Shown: positions 1-8,826, counted from the stretch's first letter. The stretch: 64,000 bases of DNA from Pontibacter akesuensis (GCF_001611675.1 NZ_CP014766.1:1364001-1428000); one strand, 5' to 3'. The notes: generated by a model from the letters alone, not told the origin. Numbers and translations: made by a program.

Positions 1-324
1 TGTGTAGACACATATGGCCTGCACTCTGAGGGCCTGCAGACGTACGCGTATGTGTTTGACAATGAAGAGAGCCGTATTGCCTACTCAGGCGACCTGGCCC
101 GCCCAGAAGTGCTTTTCGATAAGCTGGAGAAGATGCCGGATAAAAAGACCTGCGTTTTCCACGACATCACCTTTAACTCGGAGAATAAGGGCCACACGTA
201 CTACAAAAAGCTGCTGCCGTACATGAACGGCGTGGAGATGTTCGGCTACCACTGCGATCCTACGCTGAGCCCGGCGGACAATCCCATCAGGCTGGTGTTT
301 TTTCAGCAGGCTTTTATGGCCTGA
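1..324 (+). CDS. C-terminal part of an MBL-fold hydrolase-like protein (partial)
   Basis: The frame is open from the first base and ends with TGA at 322-324, so this is the last 107 residues of a gene starting outside the window. It contains a YSGDL segment and, 60 residues on, a GYHCDP segment. This order resembles the C-terminal half of metallo-beta-lactamase-fold hydrolases of the RNase Z-like type, where a GD motif carries a metal ligand and a later His closes the site. The N-terminal HxHxDH motif is not visible, so the assignment rests on general resemblance. A GTG at 52 could be read as a start but would leave a protein without a fold core, so I treat the gene as truncated by the window edge. 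Confidence 0.45.
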   Translation, partial: CVDTYGLHSEGLQTYAYVFDNEESRIAYSGDLARPEVLFDKLEKMPDKKTCVFHDITFNSENKGHTYYKKLLPYMNGVEMFGYHCDPTLSPADNPIRLVFFQQAFMA

Positions 325-489
325 CCTTTCGCTGGTACTATCACACAGGCAATGCCTATGGGTGCGCGTGCAAAAAGCGCTTTATTCAGAGCAACTAAGG
401 CATATCTCCTAAACTTTCCGTATACAGTCGCAGTTCCAACTGCGGATTAAGCTGCTATACACCTGCCGCGCGCGTACCAAAGTGCAACC

Positions 490-1128
490 ATGACGACCAA
501 ACCCGACGCTAAGAAACCTTACTTAAAACAGCCGCTACACCTTTTTTACAGCGCGCTTCTCCTGATCTTCTGGGTTTACACCGCCATCACCACACCCAAC
601 TTCGATAACTGGATAGCGGAGAATATCCTGACCGTTTCCCTCATTATCATTCTAGGGGCTTTTTACAACATCTTCCGCTTTTCGAATACCAGCTATACCT
701 GCATATTCCTGTTCCTGCTGCTCCATATTTACGGCAGCCAGTACCAGTATGCCAACAATCCATTTGGTGATTGGCTGCAGCAACAGTTCAGCCTGCAGCG
801 CAACCACTACGACCGCCTGGTGCACTTTGGCTATGGTTTGCTACTGGCATATCCTATTCACGAGGTACTAGCCAGGGGCTTCCGCGTCAGGCGTTTCTAT
901 AGTTACCTGCTCCCGGTGGAAATTATCTTATCGACGGGTGCGCTGTATGAACTGCTGGAGTGGATTGTAGCCGACTGGGTGTACGGCGGTGGAGAGAAGG
1001 CCAGGGCTTTCCTGGGGATGCAAGGCGATCCGTGGGATGCCCAAAAAGATCTGGCATTGGCTGTTGCAGGTGCCGCTATCACCATGTCTGTAGCTTTTGT
1101 GTTCTCGAAGAAAAAGAAGGATAGCTAA
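490..1128 (+). CDS. DUF2238 (YjdF-like) integral membrane protein
   Basis: A 212-residue membrane protein of unknown function. Hydrophobic segments lie at about residues 18-35, 44-60, 66-80, 113-130, 137-155 and 188-205, so six helices are likely. The family signature is visible: HYDRLVHFGYG near residue 105 and QGDPWDAQKDL near residue 178, where charged residues sit next to helices. The tail KKKKDS is basic and probably cytoplasmic. DUF2238 proteins such as E. coli YjdF have no established reaction. The gene stands alone, with about 165 bp upstream and a minus-strand gene downstream. The ATG at 490 follows an AT-poor spacer without a clear ribosome binding site, which is normal in this phylum. 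Confidence 0.8.
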   Translation: MTTKPDAKKPYLKQPLHLFYSALLLIFWVYTAITTPNFDNWIAENILTVSLIIILGAFYNIFRFSNTSYTCIFLFLLLHIYGSQYQYANNPFGDWLQQQFSLQRNHYDRLVHFGYGLLLAYPIHEVLARGFRVRRFYSYLLPVEIILSTGALYELLEWIVADWVYGGGEKARAFLGMQGDPWDAQKDLALAVAGAAITMSVAFVFSKKKKDS

Positions 1129-1239
1129 CGCTGTTTAGAAGTTAGTGATAAACAAAAGGTGTAGCAGCTTCATGTAAAAGCCAGGTGAGTCCGTCGACCG
1201 AAGTATGGTTTTTACAGAATGCTAGCAAATGTATTTCTT

Positions 1240-1650
1240 TCAATATGGCTGAAAAGTATACACCTCTTGAAATTCATATCCATTGATATAACTTCTAACT
1301 TTCAGATTAATTTTTTGATCGTGTTCAATGATTCCTTCATACACGACTAGTCCTGACTGAGTTTTAGTTACAAATTTTATACTATCATCTGTCACCTTAA
1401 ACTTGCCTTTTCCTATATGAATAGAGGGAGACTCAAGCAGCTTTCGTACTTTTTCCAATTTATATGGCGAACTGATCGCAAGTACTGTACTGTCATCATG
1501 GAATTTTAAGTAATGTTTCGAATTTTCCATGCCATGCGTTGGCAAATCAGTAACATAAACACCATCTGTATGCAAGATGTATTCCGCCTCTTTGTGCTGA
1601 CAGGCAGTTAATAATATGAACGCTAAAATTAAAGGCACCAAAATTTTCAT
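1240..1650 (-). CDS. Small hypothetical lipoprotein
   Basis: A 136-residue predicted lipoprotein that I do not recognise. The N-terminus MKILVPLILAFILLTAC is a signal peptide with a lipobox (LTAC) placing the acylated Cys at residue 17. The mature part is short, polar and probably beta-rich, without catalytic motifs that I can see. Base composition is clearly more AT-rich than its neighbours, with codons such as AAT, TTT and ATA common, which hints at a different history or weak selection. It sits alone between a plus-strand DUF2238 gene and the OmpA-like genes. Confidence 0.65.
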   Translation of the reverse strand: MKILVPLILAFILLTACQHKEAEYILHTDGVYVTDLPTHGMENSKHYLKFHDDSTVLAISSPYKLEKVRKLLESPSIHIGKGKFKVTDDSIKFVTKTQSGLVVYEGIIEHDQKINLKVRSYINGYEFQEVYTFQPY

Positions 1651-1787
1651 GATTACATCTACCCGTTAACGTGTGGCTTTCATGTGCGATAAACTTCACC
1701 TTGAATTTATTTCGTGCTGCCAATTTAGTTTGAGCGCATCGTGTTCTTATAAGTATGGCTTAGCTATATTAACCTACACCAAAGGGC

Positions 1788-1819
1788 AAAAAAAACCAGC
1801 CGCACCCCCGCGCGGCTGG
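1788..1819 (-). terminator. Intrinsic terminator downstream of the 1859-2527 OmpA-like gene
   Basis: An 8-bp perfect stem (1796-1803 with 1812-1819) is followed on the minus strand by eight consecutive T residues (complement of 1788-1795). Stem GC content and the T tract make this a textbook factor-independent terminator for the minus-strand OmpA-like gene that ends 40 bp upstream. Confidence 0.85.
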
Positions 1820-1858
1820 AAAATCACCAATAATCCAATCAATCTACTACTTAATCTC

Positions 1859-2527
1859 TTATAGTTCTCCGCGTTGAGCGGCTTTCTTCATTTTCTCGTT
1901 GGCGAAGATGGCAATCTCTACACGGCGGTTCTGCTGACGGCCAGCAGCTGTGCTGTTATCTGCAATCGGCTGATCATCGGCATAACCGGTAGTGGTCATA
2001 CGGCTGCGGTCTACACCTAGCCCTGACAGGTAATTAGCCACGGATTGTGCACGGCGCTCAGACAGCGGCTGGTTGATAGAACGGTTACCCGTGTTGTCAG
2101 TATGGCCTTCAATCAGAATTTCCGTGTCAGGGTATTTCTTCAATGTCTCGGCCAGCTGCGCGATGTCGGTTTTGGCACCAGCCTGAAGCTCAGCAGAGTT
2201 TACAGGATAAAGTATACCGGCATCAAAGGTAATTTTGATACCTTCACCGATACGCTCTACGTTAGCGCCTTCCAGGTCGCGGCGAAGCTCTTCCGCCTGT
2301 TTGTCCATTCTTCTGCCAATAAGGGCACCAGCCGTACCGCCAACAGCGGCACCAATGATAGCACCGGCAGCAGTGTTGCCCGCAACTCTACCTACCACGC
2401 CACCTACCACGGCTCCAGAGCCGGCACCAATGGCACCGCCTTTCGTCGTGTTGTTCCATCCTGAGCAGGAAGAGAACAGAACTGCTATAACTATCAGTAT
2501 TGAAAAGTTAATTCTTACGTTTTTCAT
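1859..2527 (-). CDS. OmpA-family lipoprotein with glycine-zipper domain
   Basis: A 222-residue outer-membrane lipoprotein. The signal peptide ends in FSSC (lipobox). A glycine-zipper block rich in GAGSGAVVGG-type repeats spans about residues 28-75 and ends in IGRRMDKQAEEL. The C-terminal half is an OmpA peptidoglycan-binding domain with the hallmark IEGHTDNTG and LSERRAQSV segments and an NRRVEIAI ending. Such proteins anchor the outer membrane to peptidoglycan. I chose the ATG at 2525-2527 because it gives a compact signal peptide; an ATG three codons upstream (2536) is equally possible. The next gene upstream is a paralog with the same architecture. Confidence 0.88.
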   Translation of the reverse strand: MKNVRINFSILIVIAVLFSSCSGWNNTTKGGAIGAGSGAVVGGVVGRVAGNTAAGAIIGAAVGGTAGALIGRRMDKQAEELRRDLEGANVERIGEGIKITFDAGILYPVNSAELQAGAKTDIAQLAETLKKYPDTEILIEGHTDNTGNRSINQPLSERRAQSVANYLSGLGVDRSRMTTTGYADDQPIADNSTAAGRQQNRRVEIAIFANEKMKKAAQRGEL

Positions 2528-2616
2528 AATTTCCATAATTTATACATCTGAAAATAAGAGATCAGATTATGAGCCTTGTACTCCTTATATACAATAAATG
2601 TTATATTAAATTCTTT

Positions 2617-2624
2617 CAAATATA
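2617..2624 (-). promoter_or_regulatory. Candidate -7 element TATATTTG for the OmpA-like gene
   Basis: On the minus strand TATATTTG matches the Bacteroidota -7 consensus TAnnTTTG exactly. It lies about 90 bp upstream of the start codon. A TTG about 15 bp further upstream could be the -33 element, though the spacing is a little short. This leaves a 5' untranslated region of about 80 nt. Confidence 0.5.
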
Positions 2625-2742
2625 TTGCACTTTCCGCAGCAACCACTCCCTGTATCGCTGCTTTATACGTGATGTACAGGATTTTATACGCACTTTCTCC
2701 CTCGAGCAAGAATAAAAGAAATTCTCTTTTATTCCTTAAAAC

Positions 2743-2776
2743 AACAGCGCCGGCCCCAAAAGGAGCCGGCGCTGTT
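2743..2776 (-). terminator. Terminator downstream of the 2796-3536 OmpA-like gene
   Basis: A 12-bp perfect stem (2743-2754 with 2765-2776) and a 10-nt loop. The stem core is GC-only and flanked by A/T pairs. On the minus strand it is followed by G then TTTT, which suits termination of the gene that ends at 2796. Confidence 0.8.
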
Positions 2777-2795
2777 TTATCAGATTACTGAATGG

Positions 2796-3536
2796 TTACT
2801 TTACTTCGCCTTTTTCGGCGGCTTCTTTCAGTTCCTCGTTCGCAACAATAATCACCTCCACACGACGGTTTTTCTGACGTCCTTCTGCAGTGGTGTTGTC
2901 AGCGATAGGCTGGTCGTAGCTATAGCCTTTGGCCTGCAGTCGCGACCCATCCACACCCAAGCTACGGGCATAAGCTGCCACGGCTTCGGCACGGCGCTCA
3001 GAAAGCTTCTGGTTCAGGTCGTAAGAACCAGTGTTGTCGGTATGGCCTTCGATGATAACGTTGGTTCCTTGATAATCCTGCAGCGTTTTAGCCAGTTTCT
3101 GTATGTCCTGCTTTGCAGCGGCGCTAAGCTCGGCGGAGTTTACCTGGAAAAGGATACCAGAATCGAAGTTCACGCGGATGGCCTCCCCCACACGCTCCAC
3201 ATTCGCATTTTCCATAGACTTCTCCAGTTCCTCGGCCTGCTTGTCCATGCGGCGCCCGATAACGGCACCTGTTGCGCCACCTACGGCAGCACCCACAATG
3301 GCACCTGCGGCTGTATTACCTAACCTGTTTCCGATCAGGCCGCCGATCACGGCACCACCACCGGCACCAATCAGGCCACCTTTGGTTGTTTTATTCATTC
3401 CCTCTTTCTCCTGCGTCTTGGCCTGAGTAGTAGTTTCTGTATTACCCGAGCCTGCCACAGGCGCTGCCGTCTGGCAAGAAGAGAACAACAGCGTAGCGGC
3501 TAGCATTGAGCTCAGAGATAGTTTTATTACGTTCAT
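2796..3536 (-). CDS. OmpA-family lipoprotein with glycine-zipper domain (paralog)
   Basis: A 246-residue lipoprotein with the same layout as the 1859-2527 gene: signal peptide with FSSC lipobox, a longer polar linker rich in Thr and Gln (about residues 22-50), a glycine-zipper block (about 52-100), and an OmpA domain with IEGHTDNTG, LSERRAEAV and NRRVEVII. The frame is open for 35 codons further upstream, but the ATG at 3534-3536 starts a proper lipoprotein signal peptide and the upstream part does not. The two genes are separated by 268 bp holding a terminator and a promoter element, so they are probably transcribed independently. A tandem duplication is the simplest explanation. Confidence 0.88.
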   Translation of the reverse strand: MNVIKLSLSSMLAATLLFSSCQTAAPVAGSGNTETTTQAKTQEKEGMNKTTKGGLIGAGGGAVIGGLIGNRLGNTAAGAIVGAAVGGATGAVIGRRMDKQAEELEKSMENANVERVGEAIRVNFDSGILFQVNSAELSAAAKQDIQKLAKTLQDYQGTNVIIEGHTDNTGSYDLNQKLSERRAEAVAAYARSLGVDGSRLQAKGYSYDQPIADNTTAEGRQKNRRVEVIIVANEELKEAAEKGEVK

Positions 3537-3699
3537 GGTAGAAAAAATTTGTAAGTGTTTAATCCGTTTGATGTTGCTGTAAAGTATAAAAACGTTTGTC
3601 TCCACAGGTAACGCAAGACCTGTGCCAAACTGTATTCTCATACTTCAAAATATTTTACGGCTGCTATATAAGCTAATGCTATACACAGCGGTGGCACAT

Positions 3700-3731
3700 A
3701 AAAAAAGTCTGCCGGCGCAACACCAGCAGAC
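3700..3731 (-). terminator. Terminator downstream of accD
   Basis: Inverted arms at 3707-3712 and 3726-3731, extended by two inner G-C pairs past one mismatch, followed on the minus strand by seven T residues (complement of 3700-3706). It lies 24 bp after the accD stop codon. Confidence 0.75.
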
Positions 3732-3755
3732 CTCTTTATACTTATACGGTCTCTA

Positions 3756-4652
3756 TTAAGATACCTTAGTTGCTTTTTTTACCTTAGGCGCGGTGGTGAC
3801 ATCCTCCGGCAGCAGCACCATGCTCAGCAGTTCGCCAAGCTTGCTCTTCAGCTGTTTACGGTCTACTATGAAGTCCAGAAAGCCGTGCTCCAGTACGAAC
3901 TCCGCACTTTGAAAGCCCTTCGGAAGATCCTTTCCAATTGTCTCCTTAATCACGCGCGGACCGGCAAAACCGATCAGGGCACCCGGCTCTGAAATGTTAA
4001 AGTCTCCGAGCATGGCATACGAAGCCGTTACGCCACCTGTCGTTGGGTCTGTCAGCATGGAGATGTAAGGAAGCTTCGCCTCAGACAGCAAAGCCAACCT
4101 GGCAGAGGTTTTGGCCATCTGCATCAGCGAGAAACCAGCCTCCATCATACGCGCACCACCCGACTTGGAGATCATCAGGAAAGGCGTGCGGTTTTTGCGG
4201 GCGTGGTCTATAGCGCGGGCTATTTTCTCGCCTACCACCGAACCCATGGAGCCGCCAATAAAGGCAAAGTCCATACAGGCAATGGTCAGATCCTGGCCGT
4301 TTATCTTTCCCTGGGCTGTGCGCACCGCGTCCTTCAGGCCAATAGCCTTCTGAGTGGCAGCAATTCGCTGCGGGTAGGCTTTGGTATCCACAAAGTCAAG
4401 GGGGTCAGCCGAGGTCATGTCCGCATCCAGTTCAGTGAACTCGTTGTTGTCAAACAGTATGGCGAAGTACTCTTTCGAGCCGATGCGGTCGTGGTAATCG
4501 CACTGCACGCAGGTGTTCAGGTTCTTGCGGTGCTCGGCCATACTTGTCACGGTCTTGCATTCAGGGCACTTATACCACAATCCATCCGGGGTTTCCTTCT
4601 TCTGCTCAGTAGGGGTGTGAATTCCTTTGTCTGCTCTTTTAAACCAAGGCAT
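3756..4652 (-). CDS. accD: Acetyl-CoA carboxylase carboxyltransferase subunit beta
   Basis: AccD, 298 residues, pairs with AccA to transfer the carboxyl group from biotin on AccB to acetyl-CoA, the first step of fatty acid synthesis. The N-terminal zinc ribbon has four Cys (residues 29, 32, 48 and 51, pattern CPEC...CVQC). The crotonase-like carboxyltransferase fold follows, with SGGARMMEA around residue 165 and [14 protein letters not shown] around residue 205 forming the oxyanion region. Length is normal. Two adjacent ATG codons exist (4655 and 4652); the second gives the usual MPWFKR-type start. The gene stands alone with its own terminator. Confidence 0.95.
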   Translation of the reverse strand: MPWFKRADKGIHTPTEQKKETPDGLWYKCPECKTVTSMAEHRKNLNTCVQCDYHDRIGSKEYFAILFDNNEFTELDADMTSADPLDFVDTKAYPQRIAATQKAIGLKDAVRTAQGKINGQDLTIACMDFAFIGGSMGSVVGEKIARAIDHARKNRTPFLMISKSGGARMMEAGFSLMQMAKTSARLALLSEAKLPYISMLTDPTTGGVTASYAMLGDFNISEPGALIGFAGPRVIKETIGKDLPKGFQSAEFVLEHGFLDFIVDRKQLKSKLGELLSMVLLPEDVTTAPKVKKATKVS

Positions 4653-4727
4653 CATAGTTAACAGCGTGCATTCCGCACTTTAAAGTTTATTGGCGCTTCG
4701 CCACATGGCAAGGTGCATCATGTAAAT

Positions 4728-4770
4728 GACCTGCCCTGGCCATCCGCAAGCGGGTAAGCTAAGGCAGGTC
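4728..4770. terminator. Hairpin between accD and the aldolase gene
   Basis: Perfect 8-bp arms at 4728-4735 and 4763-4770 around a 27-nt loop, located 37 bp after the aldolase stop codon on the minus strand. There is no strong T tract, so termination function is only likely by position. Confidence 0.4.
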
Positions 4771-4806
4771 ACAAAAATATGTAATAATCAGCAGTTCTGC
4801 TACAAA

Positions 4807-5865
4807 TTAAGCCAGTGTAATCTCATTTGCCAGATACACACCCTGAATGGCGTTCAAAAGCTCCACACCCACTTTCATGTCTTTCTGGAAAGCCTTGCGG
4901 CCGGAAATCAGCCCCATGCCGCCCGCACGCTTGTTTATCACCGCCGTACGCACGGCATCCACCAGGTCGGATTCGCCCTTGGATTCGCCTCCGGAATTAA
5001 TTAATCCGGCACGTCCCATATAGCAGTTGGCCACCTGGTAGCGCGTCAGGTCGATCGGGTTGTCGGAAGAAAGGGCGCTGTACATTTTCTCGTGTGTCTT
5101 GCCGAAGCCGATAGCCTTGAAGCCGCCGTTGTTCTCAGGAAGTTTCTGCTTGATGATATCAGCCTGGATGGTAACGCCCAGGTGATTTGCCTGAGCCGTA
5201 AGGTCGGCAGCCACATGGTAGTCGGTGCCATCTTTCTTGAAGGCGTTGTTGCGGGTGTAGCACCACAGGATGGTAGCCATGCCCAACTGGTGTGCCCGCT
5301 CAAAGGCCTCGGCTACCTCCACTATCTGGCGCGATGACTCCCCAGAACCAAAGTAGATGGTGGCGCCTACAGCCGTTGCGCCCAGATTCCAGGCCTCATC
5401 CACGGAGCCGAACATGATCTGGTCATACTTGCTCGGGTAAGTCATCAGTTCGTTGTGGTTGATCTTTACAACAAACGGAATCCGGTGCGCATACTTCCGC
5501 GACATCATCGCCAGGTTGCCAAAAGTAGTGGCCACCGCGTTGCAGCCGCCTTCCATGGCCAGTTTGATGATGTTCTCTGGATCGAAATAGATAGGGTTCG
5601 GTGCAAAAGAGGCTCCGGCCGTGTGCTCAATGCCCTGGTCTACCGGCAGGATGGACAGGTAGCCCGTGCCCCCCAGGCGGCCGTGGTTGAATAGCTGCTG
5701 CAGACTGCGCAGCACTTGTGGTGAGCGATTCGACTGCACAAAAATGCGGTCCACGAAATCTGGCCCCGGCGCGTGCAGCTGCTCTTTGGCAATGGTTTGG
5801 CATTTGTGCTGCAGCAGGTTCTCTGCTTCGGAGCCGAGCAACGAAACGATGTTATCGTAAGTCAT
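4807..5865 (-). CDS. fbaB: Class I fructose-bisphosphate aldolase (DhnA/FbaB type)
   Basis: A 352-residue TIM-barrel aldolase that cleaves fructose 1,6-bisphosphate to glyceraldehyde 3-phosphate and dihydroxyacetone phosphate through a Schiff base. [11 protein letters not shown] near residue 75 and [10 protein letters not shown] near residue 130 are characteristic of this archaeal-type class I family; [14 protein letters not shown] near residue 288 and [12 protein letters not shown] near residue 318 form the C-terminal phosphate-binding loops, and the Lys before AF is the likely Schiff-base residue. The protein is cytosolic. It is monocistronic as far as the sequence shows. Confidence 0.85.
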   Translation of the reverse strand: MTYDNIVSLLGSEAENLLQHKCQTIAKEQLHAPGPDFVDRIFVQSNRSPQVLRSLQQLFNHGRLGGTGYLSILPVDQGIEHTAGASFAPNPIYFDPENIIKLAMEGGCNAVATTFGNLAMMSRKYAHRIPFVVKINHNELMTYPSKYDQIMFGSVDEAWNLGATAVGATIYFGSGESSRQIVEVAEAFERAHQLGMATILWCYTRNNAFKKDGTDYHVAADLTAQANHLGVTIQADIIKQKLPENNGGFKAIGFGKTHEKMYSALSSDNPIDLTRYQVANCYMGRAGLINSGGESKGESDLVDAVRTAVINKRAGGMGLISGRKAFQKDMKVGVELLNAIQGVYLANEITLA

Positions 5866-6175
5866 TGGCTTTGTTCGTTTTTAGGAAGAAATGTGAAATG
5901 AATGAAACTTGAAGTATAAGCTTAAACGCAATTTCAGATTTGATTCCTCTACTAAATACCAAAGCGGCAAAGCCCTTTCAGGCTTTCGTACCGCAGTGTT
6001 TTTCATAGCATGGCAGGCACCTTTATTGGTGTCGCAGGCTTTTAGGCTTGCTCCAACCTATACTTCAGCCAGCAATAAAAAGTTTTGCAGCGCGGCCTGC
6101 TGCCGTATTTTATACCTGAGTTAAAGTATGGCCACTGGCGCAAGTACACCTCTGCGCCAGTGGCCAGGCCTGGCG
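5866..6175. other. Intergenic region with a 13-bp stem hairpin
   Basis: No gene is supported here. The part nearest 5866 must hold the aldolase promoter, but I find no exact TAnnTTTG element. At 6130-6142 and 6153-6165 there are perfect 13-bp inverted arms with a 10-nt loop, just beyond the stop codon of the minus-strand amidohydrolase-like gene, probably its terminator although the T tract is weak. AAGTATA words occur at 5912 (plus) and 6059 (complement), and the AAGTATG variant abuts the hairpin. Confidence 0.5.
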
Positions 6176-7390
6176 CTACTTACAGGTGTTGTTCACCACC
6201 TTGCCGTCTATAATCACGGCACACACATGCGAAGTATATTCAAACGGGTCACCATCGTACAGCACCAGGTCCGCATCTTTGCCCTTCTCCAGCGAGCCAA
6301 CGCGCTTATCCTGCCCAATGATTTTGGCAGGTGTGGAAGTAACAGCCGCCAGCGCCTGCTCGGGTGTCATCCCGTTGGCCACGGCAGCACTGGCCTCAAA
6401 CAATAGCACGCGCGCCCGCGGTACATACTGCTCAAAGCCGCTCTGTATCGCCACCGGAATGCCTGCTTTGGCAAGTATGGCCGCCGTCTCGAAGGACATG
6501 TTCTTGTTGTCGCCGTTTGCCCGGGCCATGGTAGGGTGAAGGATAACGGGCACACCCGCAGCCTTTATCTCATCCAGCAGCAGGTAAGCCTCGGCAGCGC
6601 CGTCCAGCACCAGATCCAGCTTAAACTCCTTTGCCAGGCGCAACGCTGCCATGATATCCTGCGAGGTGTTGGCCGTAATAAGAGATTTATACTTGCCGTT
6701 GAGCACGCCCACCAGGTAATCCATTTTCAGGTTCCGGTCCGGGCGCTTGCTGGCGTCTGAATTACCGGATTTCTTCGCGTAAGCCTGTGCCGCCTGCAAC
6801 TCGGAGCGCAGCATTGCCATGCCTTTCGCCGATGTCTTGGGCGAGTTGTAGTTCTCCCCAACCGACGTACCCAGCGTAAAGGTCACCATACTTGTGGTGT
6901 CCATCAGGGTGGCAAAGCCATCCGGCGATGTTTTAATCGTCATGGTCTGTCCGCTGATCAGTGCGCCCGGGCCATGCCCCGTGTTGATGGTGGTCACGCC
7001 ATGGTCGCGCACCCACGCCACCAGCTCCTCCTGCGGATTGTAAGCGTCCAGGGCACGCAGCTCTGGTTGAATGGGAGCGGTTTTTTCGAGCTGCTGCTGG
7101 TCGGCCGGAATATTGTAGATACCCGCCAAGCCTACTGTGGCATGCGCATCTACCAAGCCGGGCGTCACGACTTTGGCGATGTACACGGTGTAGTTCTGCG
7201 GTACCTGCAGGTTGGCTCCCACGGCCTCTATTTTACCGTCTTTCAACAGCACCACCCCGTTTTTGATCGGCGCACCGGCCATGGTATAAACCGTTTCGCC
7301 TTTCACAGCGATCTGCGCTTGTGCCTGTTGCCCACCAAGTATGGCAAGCCCCGCAAGTAGGACCGCAGCAAAATGTATCTGTTTTTTCAT
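6176..7390 (-). CDS. Secreted amidohydrolase-like protein lacking the metal ligands
   Basis: A 404-residue protein with a signal peptide (about residues 1-26, ending AQA) and the amidohydrolase scaffold: the beta-sandwich entry GVVLLKDGKIEAVG, the barrel, and the C-terminal VGSLEKGKDADLVLYDGDPF. The metal-binding residues are gone. The first-strand HxH is HAT (His83, Thr85); the segments matching FHTHRYDD, LHHVSEAW and FHTDDG of the neighbouring paralog read ITANTSQD, LDGAAEAY and IQSGFE. A catalytic reaction as a metal-dependent hydrolase is therefore unlikely. The start at 7390 (MKKQIHF) gives the signal peptide; the frame stays open much further upstream, but that part overlaps the next gene. 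It may partner or scaffold the intact paralog 134 bp upstream; that is inference. Confidence 0.85.
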   Translation of the reverse strand: MKKQIHFAAVLLAGLAILGGQQAQAQIAVKGETVYTMAGAPIKNGVVLLKDGKIEAVGANLQVPQNYTVYIAKVVTPGLVDAHATVGLAGIYNIPADQQQLEKTAPIQPELRALDAYNPQEELVAWVRDHGVTTINTGHGPGALISGQTMTIKTSPDGFATLMDTTSMVTFTLGTSVGENYNSPKTSAKGMAMLRSELQAAQAYAKKSGNSDASKRPDRNLKMDYLVGVLNGKYKSLITANTSQDIMAALRLAKEFKLDLVLDGAAEAYLLLDEIKAAGVPVILHPTMARANGDNKNMSFETAAILAKAGIPVAIQSGFEQYVPRARVLLFEASAAVANGMTPEQALAAVTSTPAKIIGQDKRVGSLEKGKDADLVLYDGDPFEYTSHVCAVIIDGKVVNNTCK

Positions 7391-7410
7391 GTTGATCTTT
7401 TTGGGACATA

Positions 7411-7521
7411 AGACGCAAGACTTTTTATTAGGGAAGACTTTCTGCTCCCTTTCTGAAGTCCAGCTTTGCTTATCTATTGTGCTGAAAAAGTCTTGTGTCC
7501 TGTGTCTATAATCCTGTGTCT
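7411..7521. repeat. Intergenic imperfect inverted repeat with internal direct repeats
   Basis: Between the two amidohydrolase genes, arms at 7411-7425 and 7485-7499 are complementary at 14 of 15 positions (GACGCAAGACTTTTT against its inverse with ACA). A 10-bp direct repeat TCCTGTGTCT lies at 7498-7507 and 7512-7521. The region reads as a small repetitive element rather than a promoter. Whether copies exist elsewhere cannot be seen from this window. Confidence 0.5.
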
Positions 7522-7524
7522 TTC

Positions 7525-8826
7525 TTAATGTGCGTGATAATGCAAAATGCCATCGTAGGCGCGGAAGCCGCCGGTGGCGTAGGCCTTGTCCTCTGGGTTG
7601 GCGAGGTCGAAGCGTTTCTGGCCCTCTACCCACGTCTGCTCTATTTTGGTGTACACACTGAAGGGCTCGCCGCTCAGCACGATAAAATCGGCATCCTTGC
7701 CCTTCTCCAGTGACCCGACGCGCCCATCCAGTTCCAGCATTTTAGCACCGGCTATGGTGAGACCCTCGATAGCTTTTTCGCGGCTCATTCCGGCACGCAC
7801 GGCCAGGGCCACGTTGCGCATGAACAGGCGGGAATCTGTGATACCGTCATCGGTGTGGAAAGCGGTCAGCACACCGGCTTTTTCCAGTGCAGCCCCATTC
7901 GTGTTGCTTAGCTCCACTGCCTCCGACTTGCCGCCCGGCGAGTCCAGCGTAATGATGGAAGCGGGCACACCGGCTTTTGCAATTTCATCGGCGGCTTTCC
8001 AGGCTTCGCTTACGTGGTGCAGCACCAGCTTAAAGCCGAACTCCTCTTTCAGGCGCAGGGCCGTCAGGATATCGTCGTAGCGGTGCGTGTGGAAGTGCAC
8101 GATGCGCTTGCCCTCCAGTATCTCCACCAGCGGCTCCAGGTTTGGCTTACGCTCCGGCATTTTGTCTGCCTTGCCTTTGGCCGCCTTTATTTTCTGGTTG
8201 TAGGCCTGCGCATCCAGGAAAAGCTGCCGCGCCATGGCCGCCGATTTGGCGCGCGTGCCTGGGAAAGGCGCCGGCCGCATTGGATTGGTGCCGTTGGCCA
8301 TTTTCATGCCGCCGCAAATGCCGTTAATCACATCGTCGCAGAAGGTCAGGTCGCTTATGGTGTTGCCCTCGCGCATCTTCAGGTACACGGTCTGGCCGCT
8401 CATCAGGTGGCCGGAACCAGGCATCACATTCACCGTGGTAATGCCGCCTGCCAATGCCCGCTTAAAGGTGTCGCTGATGGGATTGATGCCGTCGATGATC
8501 TGCACGTCAGGGTGCAGGGCTGCGGAGCCGTCGCCGCCGGAGCCTTCGCCCAGGTGCGAATGCGTATCCACCAGGCCCGGCATCAATACTTTGCCCGTCA
8601 TATCAAACTCCTGCGCGTTTTTGGGGATGCGCACTTTGTCGGCAGCGCCCACGGCGGTGATCTTCCCGTTTTGCACCACCAGCACCCCGTTTTCTATTGG
8701 CTGGCCCACCACCGGGATTATTTTAGCGCCACGGAAAACATGCGGCTGCTCCTGTGCCAGCGCCGTGCCCGAGCTAAGGAGCACCGAGAGGCCCAGTGCC
8801 GCCAGAAGCTTTTGGTTGAGTATCAT
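7525..8826 (-). CDS. Secreted amidohydrolase (imidazolonepropionase-like family)
   Basis: A 433-residue exported metal-dependent hydrolase of the amidohydrolase superfamily; the substrate is not deducible. The signal peptide spans about residues 1-25 (ending ALAQ). Metal-site residues are intact: DTHSHLG with HxH at 89/91, VHFHTHRYDD, LHHVSEAW and the catalytic Asp in FHTDDG. The usual C-terminal VGSLEKGKDADFIVLSGEPF beta-sandwich segment is present. It lies directly upstream of a paralog that has lost these residues. The two are probably co-transcribed, although 134 bp of repeat sequence separates them. Confidence 0.9.
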   Translation of the reverse strand: MILNQKLLAALGLSVLLSSGTALAQEQPHVFRGAKIIPVVGQPIENGVLVVQNGKITAVGAADKVRIPKNAQEFDMTGKVLMPGLVDTHSHLGEGSGGDGSAALHPDVQIIDGINPISDTFKRALAGGITTVNVMPGSGHLMSGQTVYLKMREGNTISDLTFCDDVINGICGGMKMANGTNPMRPAPFPGTRAKSAAMARQLFLDAQAYNQKIKAAKGKADKMPERKPNLEPLVEILEGKRIVHFHTHRYDDILTALRLKEEFGFKLVLHHVSEAWKAADEIAKAGVPASIITLDSPGGKSEAVELSNTNGAALEKAGVLTAFHTDDGITDSRLFMRNVALAVRAGMSREKAIEGLTIAGAKMLELDGRVGSLEKGKDADFIVLSGEPFSVYTKIEQTWVEGQKRFDLANPEDKAYATGGFRAYDGILHYHAH

